Shown here: in pieces, positions 22,004 to 30,131 of the stretch
How positions within the stretch are numbered: position 1 is the stretch's first letter
Layout of the letters: the number at the start of each line of letters is the position of its first letter
Source: a virus
Virus record (IMG/VR): IMGVR_UViG_3300032820_000046
Span: 1 to 35,196 of that record
DNA: 35,196 bases
Reading direction: 5' to 3' (one strand)
Notes under the pieces: model-generated
Databases searched by the model: none
What the model was told of the DNA's origin: nothing
The model's input: only the letters and a program-made list of their open reading frames with translations
Made by a program: the position numbers and the translations under genes

Positions 22004-22201
22004 TTAATCTTGACTTTTTTTGCTCTTTGGCTTCTTAATCCTTGTATTAGGTTTAATTTGCTTCCATGCTTCATCTAAATCAATTGTTAACTTTCCTTTA
22101 TACAGTTTCTTAAACTCATCTTTTGTCATTCCTTCAAAAGAATTTTTATTAAATTCTGTATTACCGATTTTAATGATCTGTTTTAAGTTTAAATTTTCCA
22201 T
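22004..22201 (-). CDS. Small basic hypothetical protein (65 aa)
   Basis: 65 aa, Lys-rich, ending in KKPKSKKSQD. The first 45 residues contain a conserved-looking fold (GNTEFNKNSFEGMTKDEFKK). It follows the major tail protein gene by 4 bp and stops just before the terminator. The pair major structural protein plus small Lys-rich gene plus terminator is mirrored at 29870-30131. Unknown function. Confidence 0.6.
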   Translation of the reverse strand: MENLNLKQIIKIGNTEFNKNSFEGMTKDEFKKLYKGKLTIDLDEAWKQIKPNTRIKKPKSKKSQD

Positions 22202-22205
22202 AATA

Positions 22206-23150
22206 TTAAGGTATTGTAACAGTGAATTTTGCTAAGTCAAAGTTTTTAGTCAATGGACTAACAGATGTATTAGTAACTATTAACACATCTCCACTAGTTT
22301 GAGTAGGCACGACAAAAGTATAAAGTCCTTCTGTAATGCCCGATTCAGTTACTGAAGTAATAACTACCGCAGCACTAGTTGTATCATTAAATACCTCAAA
22401 GTCTGCTAATCCTAAACCTTCTGCAGCAATCGGAGAAGTAACACCACCAAAAGGAGTGTTTAATTGAACATCAAATCCAGTAACAGAAACATTTGCAGGA
22501 GTTCCAGCATTTACATCTACTAAACCACCAGCACTAATTAAGTTAGCTGTAATTTCTCCAGCCTCAATCATTCTTAAATTTGCATCATTCTCTAACTGAG
22601 AAATAATAAAAGAAATAGAATCCTTTTGTTTTGCTGTATCAGTTCCTTTAATTAAAGCTGGTGAAAAACTTTCATCTTGCAACAAGATAGGGTCTAAAAA
22701 CCCGTCTCTATTTTGCTTTCCGATTAAGTTACCAGCCTTATCAATAAAGAATACTCCAATAGTTAAACATCTCCATTTTTGTAAGTTTCCTAACAATACT
22801 GGATCACCTTTCACTATTAACCCTGTAAAAGCTCTTGCCCCTTCTTGGATAAATACACTTGATGTATCTTCAAAAGTTTCTGTAATATCTTCTGCTCTTT
22901 CGTCTGTAATATTTTTCAGCTCTGGAGTTGGATACCATCTAGTTTTTCCATTTACATCTTTAATTCTTGCATCTAAGTAAGTTTGATCTAAAATACCACC
23001 AGTTAAAGAAGCTAATTCAACACCGTTAACACTTCCATCTGGTTTATAATACTCTACTAAGATGGCTTTTTTTGTTACGTCAAACACAGGAAAGCAACTT
23101 GGTCTACCCAAATTACCTCCACCAGTTCCACAAGCACATAATACTGCCAT
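22206..23150 (-). CDS. Major tail protein (tail tube)
   Basis: 314 aa from the ATG at 23150; a TTG at 23159 would add three residues. The first 200 residues look like a tail-tube domain (Gly-rich CACGTGGGNLGRPSC start, then alternating strands). From about 215 a Thr/Val/Gly/Ser-rich segment (NVSVTGFDVQLNTPFGGVTS and on) resembles an added Ig-like surface domain seen on some major tail proteins. Immediately before a terminator, as expected for a very abundant structural product. Assignment is by synteny and composition. Confidence 0.7.
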   Translation of the reverse strand: MAVLCACGTGGGNLGRPSCFPVFDVTKKAILVEYYKPDGSVNGVELASLTGGILDQTYLDARIKDVNGKTRWYPTPELKNITDERAEDITETFEDTSSVFIQEGARAFTGLIVKGDPVLLGNLQKWRCLTIGVFFIDKAGNLIGKQNRDGFLDPILLQDESFSPALIKGTDTAKQKDSISFIISQLENDANLRMIEAGEITANLISAGGLVDVNAGTPANVSVTGFDVQLNTPFGGVTSPIAAEGLGLADFEVFNDTTSAAVVITSVTESGITEGLYTFVVPTQTSGDVLIVTNTSVSPLTKNFDLAKFTVTIP

Positions 23151-23168
23151 TTTTTTCAATTTTTAAGT

Positions 23169-23882
23169 TTAACAAGGGCAACATACCCCTGATTTTAATA
23201 TCGGTAAATCAATTCTAAGTTCAACACCGCTTAATTTGTCGTTAAATATCCTTTCAGTATGCCCACCTTTTGAGGGTACATAAACTCCAAATTTAGCATG
23301 GTTAATTGCTCTATAAGAATCAATATCACCTATCATAACACTTTCGTTCAAGTGTGCGATAAACTTGTATAACAAATTTCGCATCGGCTTAATAGAAAAT
23401 TCATAATGTTCGTTAGTATTCCAATTGTTTTCGTCTGTTTCCGATAAGAAATAAAGCCTTAATTGGCTGTTTCTATCTACTCTAGCATCAAAAACATTGT
23501 TAAAATCATCTTCTAATATCTCCAATAAAAAAGCCATCGGAAACTTATCAGAACTTAATTCTTTTCTTGCTAGTTCTTCTTTGGTTGCTATTACAGTTCC
23601 ATGATAGTATTTAAGGCTATCTAGGGTTATTTCTGTAACCGTTGGGACTATATTACCCTTTATAGTGAATCGCTCATTAAAAACAAAGTCTTTACCTATC
23701 TCATTTAATACTTTATAATTAACTCCAGCGATTTCAAACTCATAACATGGGAATAAATAACCAGTATTGCAAGTTTCAATAGTATAAGTGCTATCTCCAT
23801 TGTCAACAATAGACTTGAATTTCACTATAATATCTAATTGAGATATTAATTCCTCTACTATGTCTACCGTTTCCTTAATCAT
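23169..23882 (-). CDS. Putative head-tail joining / tail protein (237 aa)
   Basis: 237 aa, mixed alpha/beta, ending in a Cys-rich tail (GVCCPC). It is directly upstream of the major tail protein gene, the usual place for tail terminator or neck proteins. The segment DENNWNTNEHYEFSIKPMRN is a conserved-looking part. No named family; function inferred from position. Confidence 0.55.
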   Translation of the reverse strand: MIKETVDIVEELISQLDIIVKFKSIVDNGDSTYTIETCNTGYLFPCYEFEIAGVNYKVLNEIGKDFVFNERFTIKGNIVPTVTEITLDSLKYYHGTVIATKEELARKELSSDKFPMAFLLEILEDDFNNVFDARVDRNSQLRLYFLSETDENNWNTNEHYEFSIKPMRNLLYKFIAHLNESVMIGDIDSYRAINHAKFGVYVPSKGGHTERIFNDKLSGVELRIDLPILKSGVCCPC

Positions 23883-23896
23883 AATTACAAAAATAC

Positions 23897-24190
23897 TTAT
23901 TTTTTATTTACAATTTTCTTTATATATTTTTCCTTCCAGTACTCAGCCCACCTTTTTTCATTGTTTACCTTATCTGTATAATATTCTTTCATAAACTCCA
24001 CCTTATACATGGCTTCATTATTGTACTTACCCCATAAATCACGCTGCTCCCCAACAACCTGCTCCTGTTTTGTTACTACTGTTTTAACTTCCGCAGCAAG
24101 GTTGATATGTCCGTAAAATACATAAGCTGTCAAAGAACCAACAACAGCCATAACCATTGTTTTACCATCAAGTATGTTATCTATTGACAT
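23897..24190 (-). CDS. Single-TM membrane protein (97 aa)
   Basis: 97 aa. N-terminal membrane helix about residues 11-28 (TMVMAVVGSLTAYVFYG), then a charged helical part rich in Lys/Glu/Tyr/Trp (coiled-coil-like). Part of the four-gene membrane island between the fibre block and the tail genes. No family recognised; possibly a spanin-like or exclusion protein. Confidence 0.6.
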   Translation of the reverse strand: MSIDNILDGKTMVMAVVGSLTAYVFYGHINLAAEVKTVVTKQEQVVGEQRDLWGKYNNEAMYKVEFMKEYYTDKVNNEKRWAEYWKEKYIKKIVNKK

Positions 24191-24198
24191 ATTTTAAC

Positions 24199-24561
24199 TT
24201 ATCTTTTTTTCCATTTATAATAAAATAACCAACCTATTCTAACACCTATAAACATTAAAACACTTCTAGTTTTTGGAGTTTTAAAAATCTTTAAATTTCT
24301 TCTAAACTCTCTATCAATGTCTATACCTCCACCCTCTACTAACCATCTAAAGTCATGTATTAAGCATGGTGGATATGGATGATGTTTGTCTTGAATAACA
24401 TTACACCCATTATAATCTTCCATTGGATTCCATCTAATATCAAAGATTATCTTTTTTAGTTCACTAATTAAATCCTCACCACCATATTCAATACATTGTT
24501 TTTCACAATGATTAAACAATTCTTCTCTAGTCCAAAATTTATACGGCTTGTAATCTTTCAT
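24199..24561 (-). CDS. Putative phospholipase A2-like protein
   Basis: 120 aa. The segment PPCLIHDFRW (C66-x-x-H69-D70) is the CxxHD motif of secreted phospholipase A2 enzymes (C-x-x-H-D-x-x-Y), and upstream NGCNVIQDKH gives a further Cys and acidic residues that could bind calcium. The C-terminus is basic and hydrophobic (VLMFIGVRIGWLFYYKWKK), perhaps a membrane anchor. If real, it would hydrolyse host lipids, or be a pilot enzyme acting at entry. The match is short, so this is a lead, not an assignment. Overlaps the next gene by 4 bp. Confidence 0.4.
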   Translation of the reverse strand: MKDYKPYKFWTREELFNHCEKQCIEYGGEDLISELKKIIFDIRWNPMEDYNGCNVIQDKHHPYPPCLIHDFRWLVEGGGIDIDREFRRNLKIFKTPKTRSVLMFIGVRIGWLFYYKWKKR

Positions 24562-24953
24562 TTTTTATTTCTCCTTTTGTTCATGCTTAACTCTTCTACT
24601 ATGAATTTATTTTCACTTTTTAGGTTTAGAATGTCCAATTCGTTTTTGTTTGTTTTTATTTCTACATTTCTAATATACTTATTTAGCCCTCTATACATAT
24701 CTTTAACCTCCTTAAATATGTCTTTTTGAAATTCATCATTTCTTTCTGACATTTGCATAAAGTCCTCGCTAGTCTTTGCTTTATGCTCTATTATTAGAGT
24801 ATAATTCTTATGCATGTCAGTTATTATTTGCTCCTGACTACTGTTTAACTTTTTAAACCAATAGGAAAGTAAAAACCCTAATGCTAGAATAATAATAGCT
24901 ATAAAACCACCTATGCAAGATATTATAATAGCTGTTTGAGTTCCATCTTCCAT
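24558..24953 (-). CDS. Membrane-anchored coiled-coil protein (131 aa)
   Basis: 131 aa. One membrane helix about 8-32 (AIIISCIGGFIAIIILALGF) with a short acidic N-terminus, then a long helical coiled-coil-like region of charged residues. Preceded by an AGGAGG Shine-Dalgarno nine bases before the ATG, rare in this phage. Its ATG abuts the stop of the gene at 24954. Part of the membrane island; spanin-like or signalling role is speculative. Confidence 0.6.
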   Translation of the reverse strand: MEDGTQTAIIISCIGGFIAIIILALGFLLSYWFKKLNSSQEQIITDMHKNYTLIIEHKAKTSEDFMQMSERNDEFQKDIFKEVKDMYRGLNKYIRNVEIKTNKNELDILNLKSENKFIVEELSMNKRRNKK

Positions 24954-25580
24954 TTAAAACAACCTCCTGCAATTAAAGGTTAATAAATTGTATTTCTTAT
25001 CTTTTATTTCTTCAAATCTACTTAAAAACAAATCTGGATTTATGTCTGTTGTTTTTATTATGTCGGTTTTCTTTAAAACGGTTTCGCATAATATAGGGGT
25101 TTTAGTACCTCTTTTAAACCTTATTGTTTTATCATTATAAGTATAACGAACTGAGCATTTAGGGCTTAAAGATGTTGCAGCTCCAAAAAGGGTTAATAAT
25201 TCGTCTGGCTTACTATAAATGGCTTGTATTTTATTCCTATTGTAGTTATCGCTTTTCATTTTCTCCCATTTATAGCGGTTTCTAAATATTGCAAAATACA
25301 TAATTATAGACAAACTAATTAATGTAAAAATATCAAATAAATTAATATTTGTTTTATTAAAAAATAACATATTAATGTTATTAAAATAATCATATCCTAA
25401 TAAATTTAACAGTCCAAAACCAATAAATAAATTAAGCATATTTTTTTCACTATTTTTAAAAACATAAACAGCCAAAGAAATCATTATAATAGAATCAATA
25501 ACCCAATAAAGGCTATTACTATCAAAATACTCTGGAAGGTATCTCATTAATAAAAACAATATGAAAAATAATCTTAACAT
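24954..25580 (-). CDS. Multi-pass membrane protein with possible papain-like tail
   Basis: 208 aa. Four hydrophobic stretches in the first 100 residues (about 1-15, 24-42, 50-64, 82-98) followed by a soluble part of about 110 residues ending YNLLTFNCRRLF. That 'NLLT-NC' ending resembles NlpC/LRAT-like cysteine hydrolase segments, which place a catalytic Cys near such a motif, but the needed His is not evident. Start overlaps the upstream 51-aa gene (TAATG). Probably an envelope-acting accessory protein. Confidence 0.5.
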   Translation of the reverse strand: MLRLFFILFLLMRYLPEYFDSNSLYWVIDSIIMISLAVYVFKNSEKNMLNLFIGFGLLNLLGYDYFNNINMLFFNKTNINLFDIFTLISLSIIMYFAIFRNRYKWEKMKSDNYNRNKIQAIYSKPDELLTLFGAATSLSPKCSVRYTYNDKTIRFKRGTKTPILCETVLKKTDIIKTTDINPDLFLSRFEEIKDKKYNLLTFNCRRLF

Positions 25581-25735
25581 TATCCTTGGTTAGGTCTTTC
25601 TTTTGGTCTACCACTTATCCATTCATTAATTTTTTTAGCTTCTTCTTCAAAAACAGATTCAATAGCTTTGATAGTTTCTTGATCTTCTGTTTCTCTCATT
25701 ACCTTTAATAGCTTCCTTACTTGTACTTCATTCAT
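25580..25735 (-). CDS. Small helical protein (51 aa)
   Basis: 51 aa: MNEVQVRKLLKVMRETEDQE and on, an acidic and helical peptide ending in GRPKERPNQG. It fits the gap between the fibre block and the membrane island, with a one-base-type overlap (TAATG) onto the membrane gene. A/T-rich leader AATAATTATG as elsewhere. Unknown function. Confidence 0.55.
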   Translation of the reverse strand: MNEVQVRKLLKVMRETEDQETIKAIESVFEEEAKKINEWISGRPKERPNQG

Positions 25736-25740
25736 AATTA

Positions 25741-26148
25741 TTAATTTAAATAGTTAGTTATATCGTTTAATATTTGGTCGTGTATTACTTGAGTATATCC
25801 GTTATCAATATCATCTTGAGTAATAGTATTTAATTCATTTTCTAATAAAAATTTAGCACTATCGAAATTTCCATCTTCTAACCTTAATAATAATTGAGTT
25901 AATTTATTATAAAGATAATTTACATTAGCATCTGTTAAAGTTCCATCTCGATATAGCAAACCAAAACTACCCACCTTAAAACTAGAAACATAATCCCTCC
26001 CTAATTGTTTCATCTTATTGTTTAGTTTTAAATACAACTCAGACAATTCCGTCTGGTTTGTTATCTCGCTAAAACCTACAGGCTGAGTTTCACTATAAAC
26101 TATAGATGGTATTGGCTCGTTATCTTCTTTATAAAATTTCTTTTCCAT
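25741..26148 (-). CDS. Hypothetical protein (135 aa)
   Basis: 135 aa from the ATG at 26148, three bases after the upstream stop; a TTG at 26175 would add nine residues and overlap the fibre gene. Helical, with an acidic second half (LLRLEDGNFDSAKFLLENEL). By position directly after the fibre gene it could be a fibre assembly chaperone or capping protein. No family recognised. Confidence 0.55.
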   Translation of the reverse strand: MEKKFYKEDNEPIPSIVYSETQPVGFSEITNQTELSELYLKLNNKMKQLGRDYVSSFKVGSFGLLYRDGTLTDANVNYLYNKLTQLLLRLEDGNFDSAKFLLENELNTITQDDIDNGYTQVIHDQILNDITNYLN

Positions 26149-26150
26149 TT

Positions 26151-27605
26151 CTAATAATATGAATATGTTGTCCAACGATTAATGTCATGGTTGTATATAA
26201 ATTGTGCAGACCCCCCTTTGTTTAAATCAAAATCACTTTCATCTGCTAAAAGCATTCTGTTTGCTGCTGTGCTTGCGGAGTCATTATCTTTAAACTTTAA
26301 TTTCTTATCCGTGCCAGAATTTATAATCGCAACTATTCTATTAACACCAGCAGGCGGAGCAACCATGCCAGTAAAATCTCTGTCATGAGCATCGGGATCG
26401 ATAAAGTGAACATTTGACGTTCCTAAATTATAGTTATCAATATCTACTGATCCTCCTCCCGTTTCGGTGTAGTTTGTTATTTGACTGCTAGGCATCTGAG
26501 TAATTCCCGTAGCATGAGCGTAGTTTCCTATCTCAATACTGGTAACATTCCCTCCTTCATCAACAACAGGAACGCCTCCTAAAATATCTATAATATCTGT
26601 AAGCGTTCCAATAGTAACACCATCTTTTTTGACAACAATATTAGAACCCGTACCCGTATCTCCTTTTTCTCCTTTTACACCTTGTAGTTTTATGCCCCAA
26701 AAATAAGATTCAGAACCTATAAATGTTGAATCCCATGTGGATGGGTTTGATGTTTCATGAGATATTTGAATCTCTATTTCTTGACCTGAACTTAGTTTAA
26801 CTGGTTGAAAGCTAAAATCGAAAGTCCAAAAATCAGATGCACTACCAGCATTCCTAATATATCCACTTGCTAAATTCCAATCTTGCAAAGTGCCATCTAT
26901 TATTAATTTTACAGTAGGCTGTGTTCTTTGGTCGGATCCGTTAAATATCCTAATATTGCCAGCAAATAAATAAGTACTAGTATCATTTATTTCTATAATA
27001 GTATTATTTGTAGTATTGCTATGTGTAAATGCAGAGTCTTTCTCTTCTTCTGAGTCCCACTCTATAGTGTAAGGTGAAGTTCTGGTAAAAACTTGACTGT
27101 CATCTGTACTTGTTAGAACTATTATAGGCAAAGGCTCTGATGTTCCACTTGCGGCTACTTCTTCCCATCCTAAATCCTTTCTTGCGTACTGTTTACCATC
27201 ACTTGGAGCTTCGGGAAATGAAACCTTTGCATTATTAGAAGTTATATTACTCGCTTGTGTTGGCGTTATAGTTGTAGTATTACCCTCTAACACTTCTCCA
27301 GGGCTAGTACCAAAATCTTTATTAAATGCTGTGTTCTTTGTAAAAGTGTCCTCTTTACCTGTTTGTAAGGTGGTTATATCGTTTGCATTTGTAGTTATTT
27401 GTGCTAAATCTGCTGATGTAGAAAATTTATTTACACCCTCTGGAATATCATCGGTATCTTCAAAACTTGCTTGTTTAAAAGTTCCATTAACATAAATAAC
27501 AGCCTGTTGTAAAGTAGTGTTAACAATTAAACTACGTTCATCTGGTGACGTTATAGCTGTAATCTCTGCTTGTGTTAAGCCCTGTATTATGTCTTGTATC
27601 TCCAT
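26151..27605 (-). CDS. Fibre protein with collagen-like segment
   Basis: 484 aa, Thr/Ser/Asn/Asp-rich, with a Gly-X-Y tract GVKGEKGDTGTG (about residues 312-323) typical of trimeric phage fibres. An N-terminal helical part of about 70 residues (ADLAQITTNANDITTLQTG) suggests a trimeric coiled-coil stalk. The C-terminal domain (GINRIVAIINSG style, DRDFTG) is a plausible receptor-binding head. One of four consecutive structural genes between capsid connectors and tail genes, so head or neck fibre is as possible as tail fibre. Confidence 0.6.
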   Translation of the reverse strand: MEIQDIIQGLTQAEITAITSPDERSLIVNTTLQQAVIYVNGTFKQASFEDTDDIPEGVNKFSTSADLAQITTNANDITTLQTGKEDTFTKNTAFNKDFGTSPGEVLEGNTTTITPTQASNITSNNAKVSFPEAPSDGKQYARKDLGWEEVAASGTSEPLPIIVLTSTDDSQVFTRTSPYTIEWDSEEEKDSAFTHSNTTNNTIIEINDTSTYLFAGNIRIFNGSDQRTQPTVKLIIDGTLQDWNLASGYIRNAGSASDFWTFDFSFQPVKLSSGQEIEIQISHETSNPSTWDSTFIGSESYFWGIKLQGVKGEKGDTGTGSNIVVKKDGVTIGTLTDIIDILGGVPVVDEGGNVTSIEIGNYAHATGITQMPSSQITNYTETGGGSVDIDNYNLGTSNVHFIDPDAHDRDFTGMVAPPAGVNRIVAIINSGTDKKLKFKDNDSASTAANRMLLADESDFDLNKGGSAQFIYNHDINRWTTYSYY

Positions 27606-28688
27606 TTATATTACTAATCTAAATAAACCATCTGCAATATTGCCATTTCTACTAACTTCAATAGTATTTATTCCAGTTCTTTCTACTCTAAAACCAATAG
27701 TCCTACCATCTGACAACCTAAATACTTCTGGTTTTAAGTCCAAAGTTCCTAAATTATGTGTAATCGTGAAAGTTGTTCTACCTCCTGCGAAAACCCTAGA
27801 TACTGAACTTTCAGCACTATCTAAATCCACATTAAACGACAAAGACGGTGTAATATCACTCAATAAAGCAATAGTACCACTAGCATCTTGAAAAGTTTGT
27901 GTTAATCCGTTTGAGGTAGGGTTTGCAGTAAATATTATTTCATTAGCTCCGTTTTGAAGCTGGTAACCAGTAGTAGCCTGCATTGTTAAAAATCCAGATA
28001 TAGAACATCCAGTACTTATAGCAGTAAATCCATTATTTGTACTATGATGTCTTATTGATACCTGCGAAGTACCTTTAATACCAACAACTCCATTGTTAGT
28101 TCCTCCAGTAGAAACATCTATTCCAGTATTAATATCATTTTCTAAATATAATGCCGTAACAGAATAAGGTACGCCTGGATATTTAACCACAATAGCACCT
28201 CTTGCTTGAGGTGAAGCATATGGTCCTGGTCCTGGATCTAAAACTATATTGTTACTTCCTGTTTCATCTCCTACAGATAAAACATCTGATAAACTTTGAG
28301 CAGTAGTATATCCAGCATCATTAACTAATTCACTTACGTTATCACCGCTTTGTAAGGCACTATCTGCTTTAGCCTTTACATCGTCTAAATCAATAGCAGC
28401 AGTAACAGTGATTAAATCTGTTTTACCTTCTATTCCTTTTACCCTGCTTGCTAATTCATCTAATGCATCTTGAACATTTGCAGGAGTACCATCCCAATCA
28501 GTTGGAACAGTTAATGTATAACCTATACCACTTGCAACGTTAGAACCGCCAACAACAATTAATGTATTAGTGTCATCGTAAGCCTTCAATTTATCATCTA
28601 AACTATCCACAAAGAAATCAAACCTACCTAGTGTAGAACTCGCTAATGCTTGTGCTTGTGTTACTGCTATTTGGCTTAAAATACTCAT
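27606..28688 (-). CDS. Fibre / appendage protein (360 aa)
   Basis: 360 aa. Starts with a helical stretch (QAQALASSTLGRFDFFVDSL), then an Ala/Asp-rich coiled-coil-like middle (DVKAKADSALQSGDNVSELV) and a C-terminal beta-rich half with Gly/Ser/Thr repeats. The C-terminal 'FTITHNLGTLDLKPEVF' segment is often seen at phage fibre tips. It directly adjoins the next fibre gene. Function by composition and position only. Confidence 0.6.
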   Translation of the reverse strand: MSILSQIAVTQAQALASSTLGRFDFFVDSLDDKLKAYDDTNTLIVVGGSNVASGIGYTLTVPTDWDGTPANVQDALDELASRVKGIEGKTDLITVTAAIDLDDVKAKADSALQSGDNVSELVNDAGYTTAQSLSDVLSVGDETGSNNIVLDPGPGPYASPQARGAIVVKYPGVPYSVTALYLENDINTGIDVSTGGTNNGVVGIKGTSQVSIRHHSTNNGFTAISTGCSISGFLTMQATTGYQLQNGANEIIFTANPTSNGLTQTFQDASGTIALLSDITPSLSFNVDLDSAESSVSRVFAGGRTTFTITHNLGTLDLKPEVFRLSDGRTIGFRVERTGINTIEVSRNGNIADGLFRLVI

Positions 28689-29020
28689 AATCCGTTTTTA
28701 ATTATTCCATTATTCAAAAGTACACCATCATTTTGAATTATCCCATTATAAACAACTAATCTTCCACCGCTATCTATTGTCATTATCGCTCCAGTATCTA
28801 AAATAAAACCACAAGCAATAAAATATTCAAAACAATCTTGGACAGTTATATTATCTCCATTCTTTAAATGGTACTTGATTCCGTTTGAATTACCACCCCC
28901 ACCACTGGCACTAATCTCTAAAGTACAATTATTTAATTTAGTAATAGTAATATTATTACCAGCCTTTAGAATGTTATCTAAATCACAAGCATCAAAACTA
29001 TCAAAATCATAAGTCTTCAT
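28685..29020 (-). CDS. Small fibre-like structural protein (111 aa)
   Basis: 111 aa. Strand-turn pattern with a Gly-rich loop (SASGGGGNSNG) and a C-terminal region of short beta repeats (LLNNGIIKNG, VYNGIIQNDGV) that looks like a left-handed or triangular beta-helix rung. Overlaps both neighbours by four bases, so it is co-translated with the fibre genes. Possibly a fibre-tip adaptor or head decoration protein. Confidence 0.55.
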   Translation of the reverse strand: MKTYDFDSFDACDLDNILKAGNNITITKLNNCTLEISASGGGGNSNGIKYHLKNGDNITVQDCFEYFIACGFILDTGAIMTIDSGGRLVVYNGIIQNDGVLLNNGIIKNGL

Positions 29021-29373
29021 GTATAATCTTTATAACTTAAAATTACACTAATTGTTCCAGTTGTGTTACCGTTTGGTTCAATTCTTATTCTAAACCAGTT
29101 AGCCAAAAATTGTTTGCTTCTTATATTAACCTCGCTAGTTGTAATATCAAAAGTTCCAGTATCATCACATTTGAAAGGAACAACATTCCAATCTGTTGGT
29201 TCTGGTAAGCATTTACCACCGTTAAAACCTTCTTCAATAAACAACTGAGGTATTCCATCCAAGCCAACTGAATCAATTCTTAAAACCCACTCGGTATGCC
29301 TTTCTAAATTCTTTGCATCGCTTATTTGCTGAACACTCGCATCAACACTATCTAACAATGTAAAGTTTCTCAT
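29017..29373 (-). CDS. Structural protein in the fibre block (118 aa)
   Basis: 118 aa from the ATG at 29373; this ATG overlaps the upstream stop (ATGA), and a TTG at 29382 is a weaker start. Beta-rich composition with no membrane segment. It lies between the head-tail connector gene and the fibre genes, so neck, decoration or fibre-base protein are options. No family recognised. Confidence 0.55.
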   Translation of the reverse strand: MRNFTLLDSVDASVQQISDAKNLERHTEWVLRIDSVGLDGIPQLFIEEGFNGGKCLPEPTDWNVVPFKCDDTGTFDITTSEVNIRSKQFLANWFRIRIEPNGNTTGTISVILSYKDYT

Positions 29374-29870
29374 ATTCCACAAGTATTTTCAATTAGCTGT
29401 ATGTTTTCCTCTGGATAATCTTCAATATTATCACAAATATACCATTGTATGGAATGCGAATTATCAACAGCTTGGTTATAAACTTGAACAATGTTACCCA
29501 TAAATTTAGCATTAACACCTAATTCTACGCTATTTGTAACAGTACCTCCAGCAGTGTTTTCTGTTTGCGTTTCCCTTACGTAATGAAAGTATATGAATTG
29601 TACTAACATATTTCTAATACCACCACTAAAAACAACACAACTACCATTGTCAACATCAAAAGAATTGAATATACTTAAGAATCTTGCAGTTTGTGGTACT
29701 TGTGGATCAGTTGCAGTTAAATCAGATATTAAAAGAGTGTATAATTCAGCACCTAATAACCTAACTAAATAATAATGTTCATACTTTTCAATATAAAAAT
29801 CTAATTGATCATAGCACGTTTTGGATACGTTATATTCTCCTTTGAAATCTGTTTTAACAACTATACTCAT
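29370..29870 (-). CDS. Head-tail connector (DUF6712-like)
   Basis: 166 aa. Segments TCYDQLDFYIEKYEHYYLVR and GGIRNMLVQFIYFHYVRETQ match the helical pattern I associate with DUF6712-type adaptor proteins of Bacteroidota siphophages, which sit under the portal like HK97 gp6 or SPP1 gp15. It follows the capsid gene and one small gene, the expected place. The last third may extend into the neck. Confidence 0.7.
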   Translation of the reverse strand: MSIVVKTDFKGEYNVSKTCYDQLDFYIEKYEHYYLVRLLGAELYTLLISDLTATDPQVPQTARFLSIFNSFDVDNGSCVVFSGGIRNMLVQFIYFHYVRETQTENTAGGTVTNSVELGVNAKFMGNIVQVYNQAVDNSHSIQWYICDNIEDYPEENIQLIENTCGI

Positions 29871-30064
29871 TACTTAAGTTTTGCAGCACCTTTATTAATT
29901 AATGCTATTGCCATTTCTTTAGTTACATTGTACTTTTCACCCTTAACCATGTGTTTACCATCTAAAGCAATAATATCTACTCTATCGGCTAATTTAGAAA
30001 GGTCTACTTTCTTTTTGACTGGCTTCTTTTTTACTTCTTTGTTTTTTAGTTCTTTTTTTTCCAT
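29870..30064 (-). CDS. Small Lys-rich protein (64 aa)
   Basis: 64 aa. The first 20 residues are almost all Lys/Glu/Asn (MEKKELKNKEVKKKPVKKKV), followed by a compact domain with GKHMVKGEKYNV and a helix EMAIALINKGAAKL. Small basic proteins here in related phages often are head-tail joining or decoration factors. It lies 23 bp after the terminator of the capsid gene and overlaps the connector gene start by one base. Confidence 0.6.
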   Translation of the reverse strand: MEKKELKNKEVKKKPVKKKVDLSKLADRVDIIALDGKHMVKGEKYNVTKEMAIALINKGAAKLK

Positions 30065-30087
30065 AGTATTGGCTTTTACCTATAAAA

Positions 30088-30109
30088 CCCCCCTACTTTA
30101 ATAGGGAGG
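30088..30109 (-). terminator. Rho-independent terminator after the major capsid gene
   Basis: CCCCCCTA (30088-30095) pairs with TAGGGAGG (30102-30109) around a 6-base loop, one G-T included, and on the minus strand TTTTAT follows (30082-30087). It limits transcription after the capsid gene, so the strongest transcript ends here. Confidence 0.8.
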
Positions 30110-30131
30110 TCTTAACTAGGATATTAGTATA

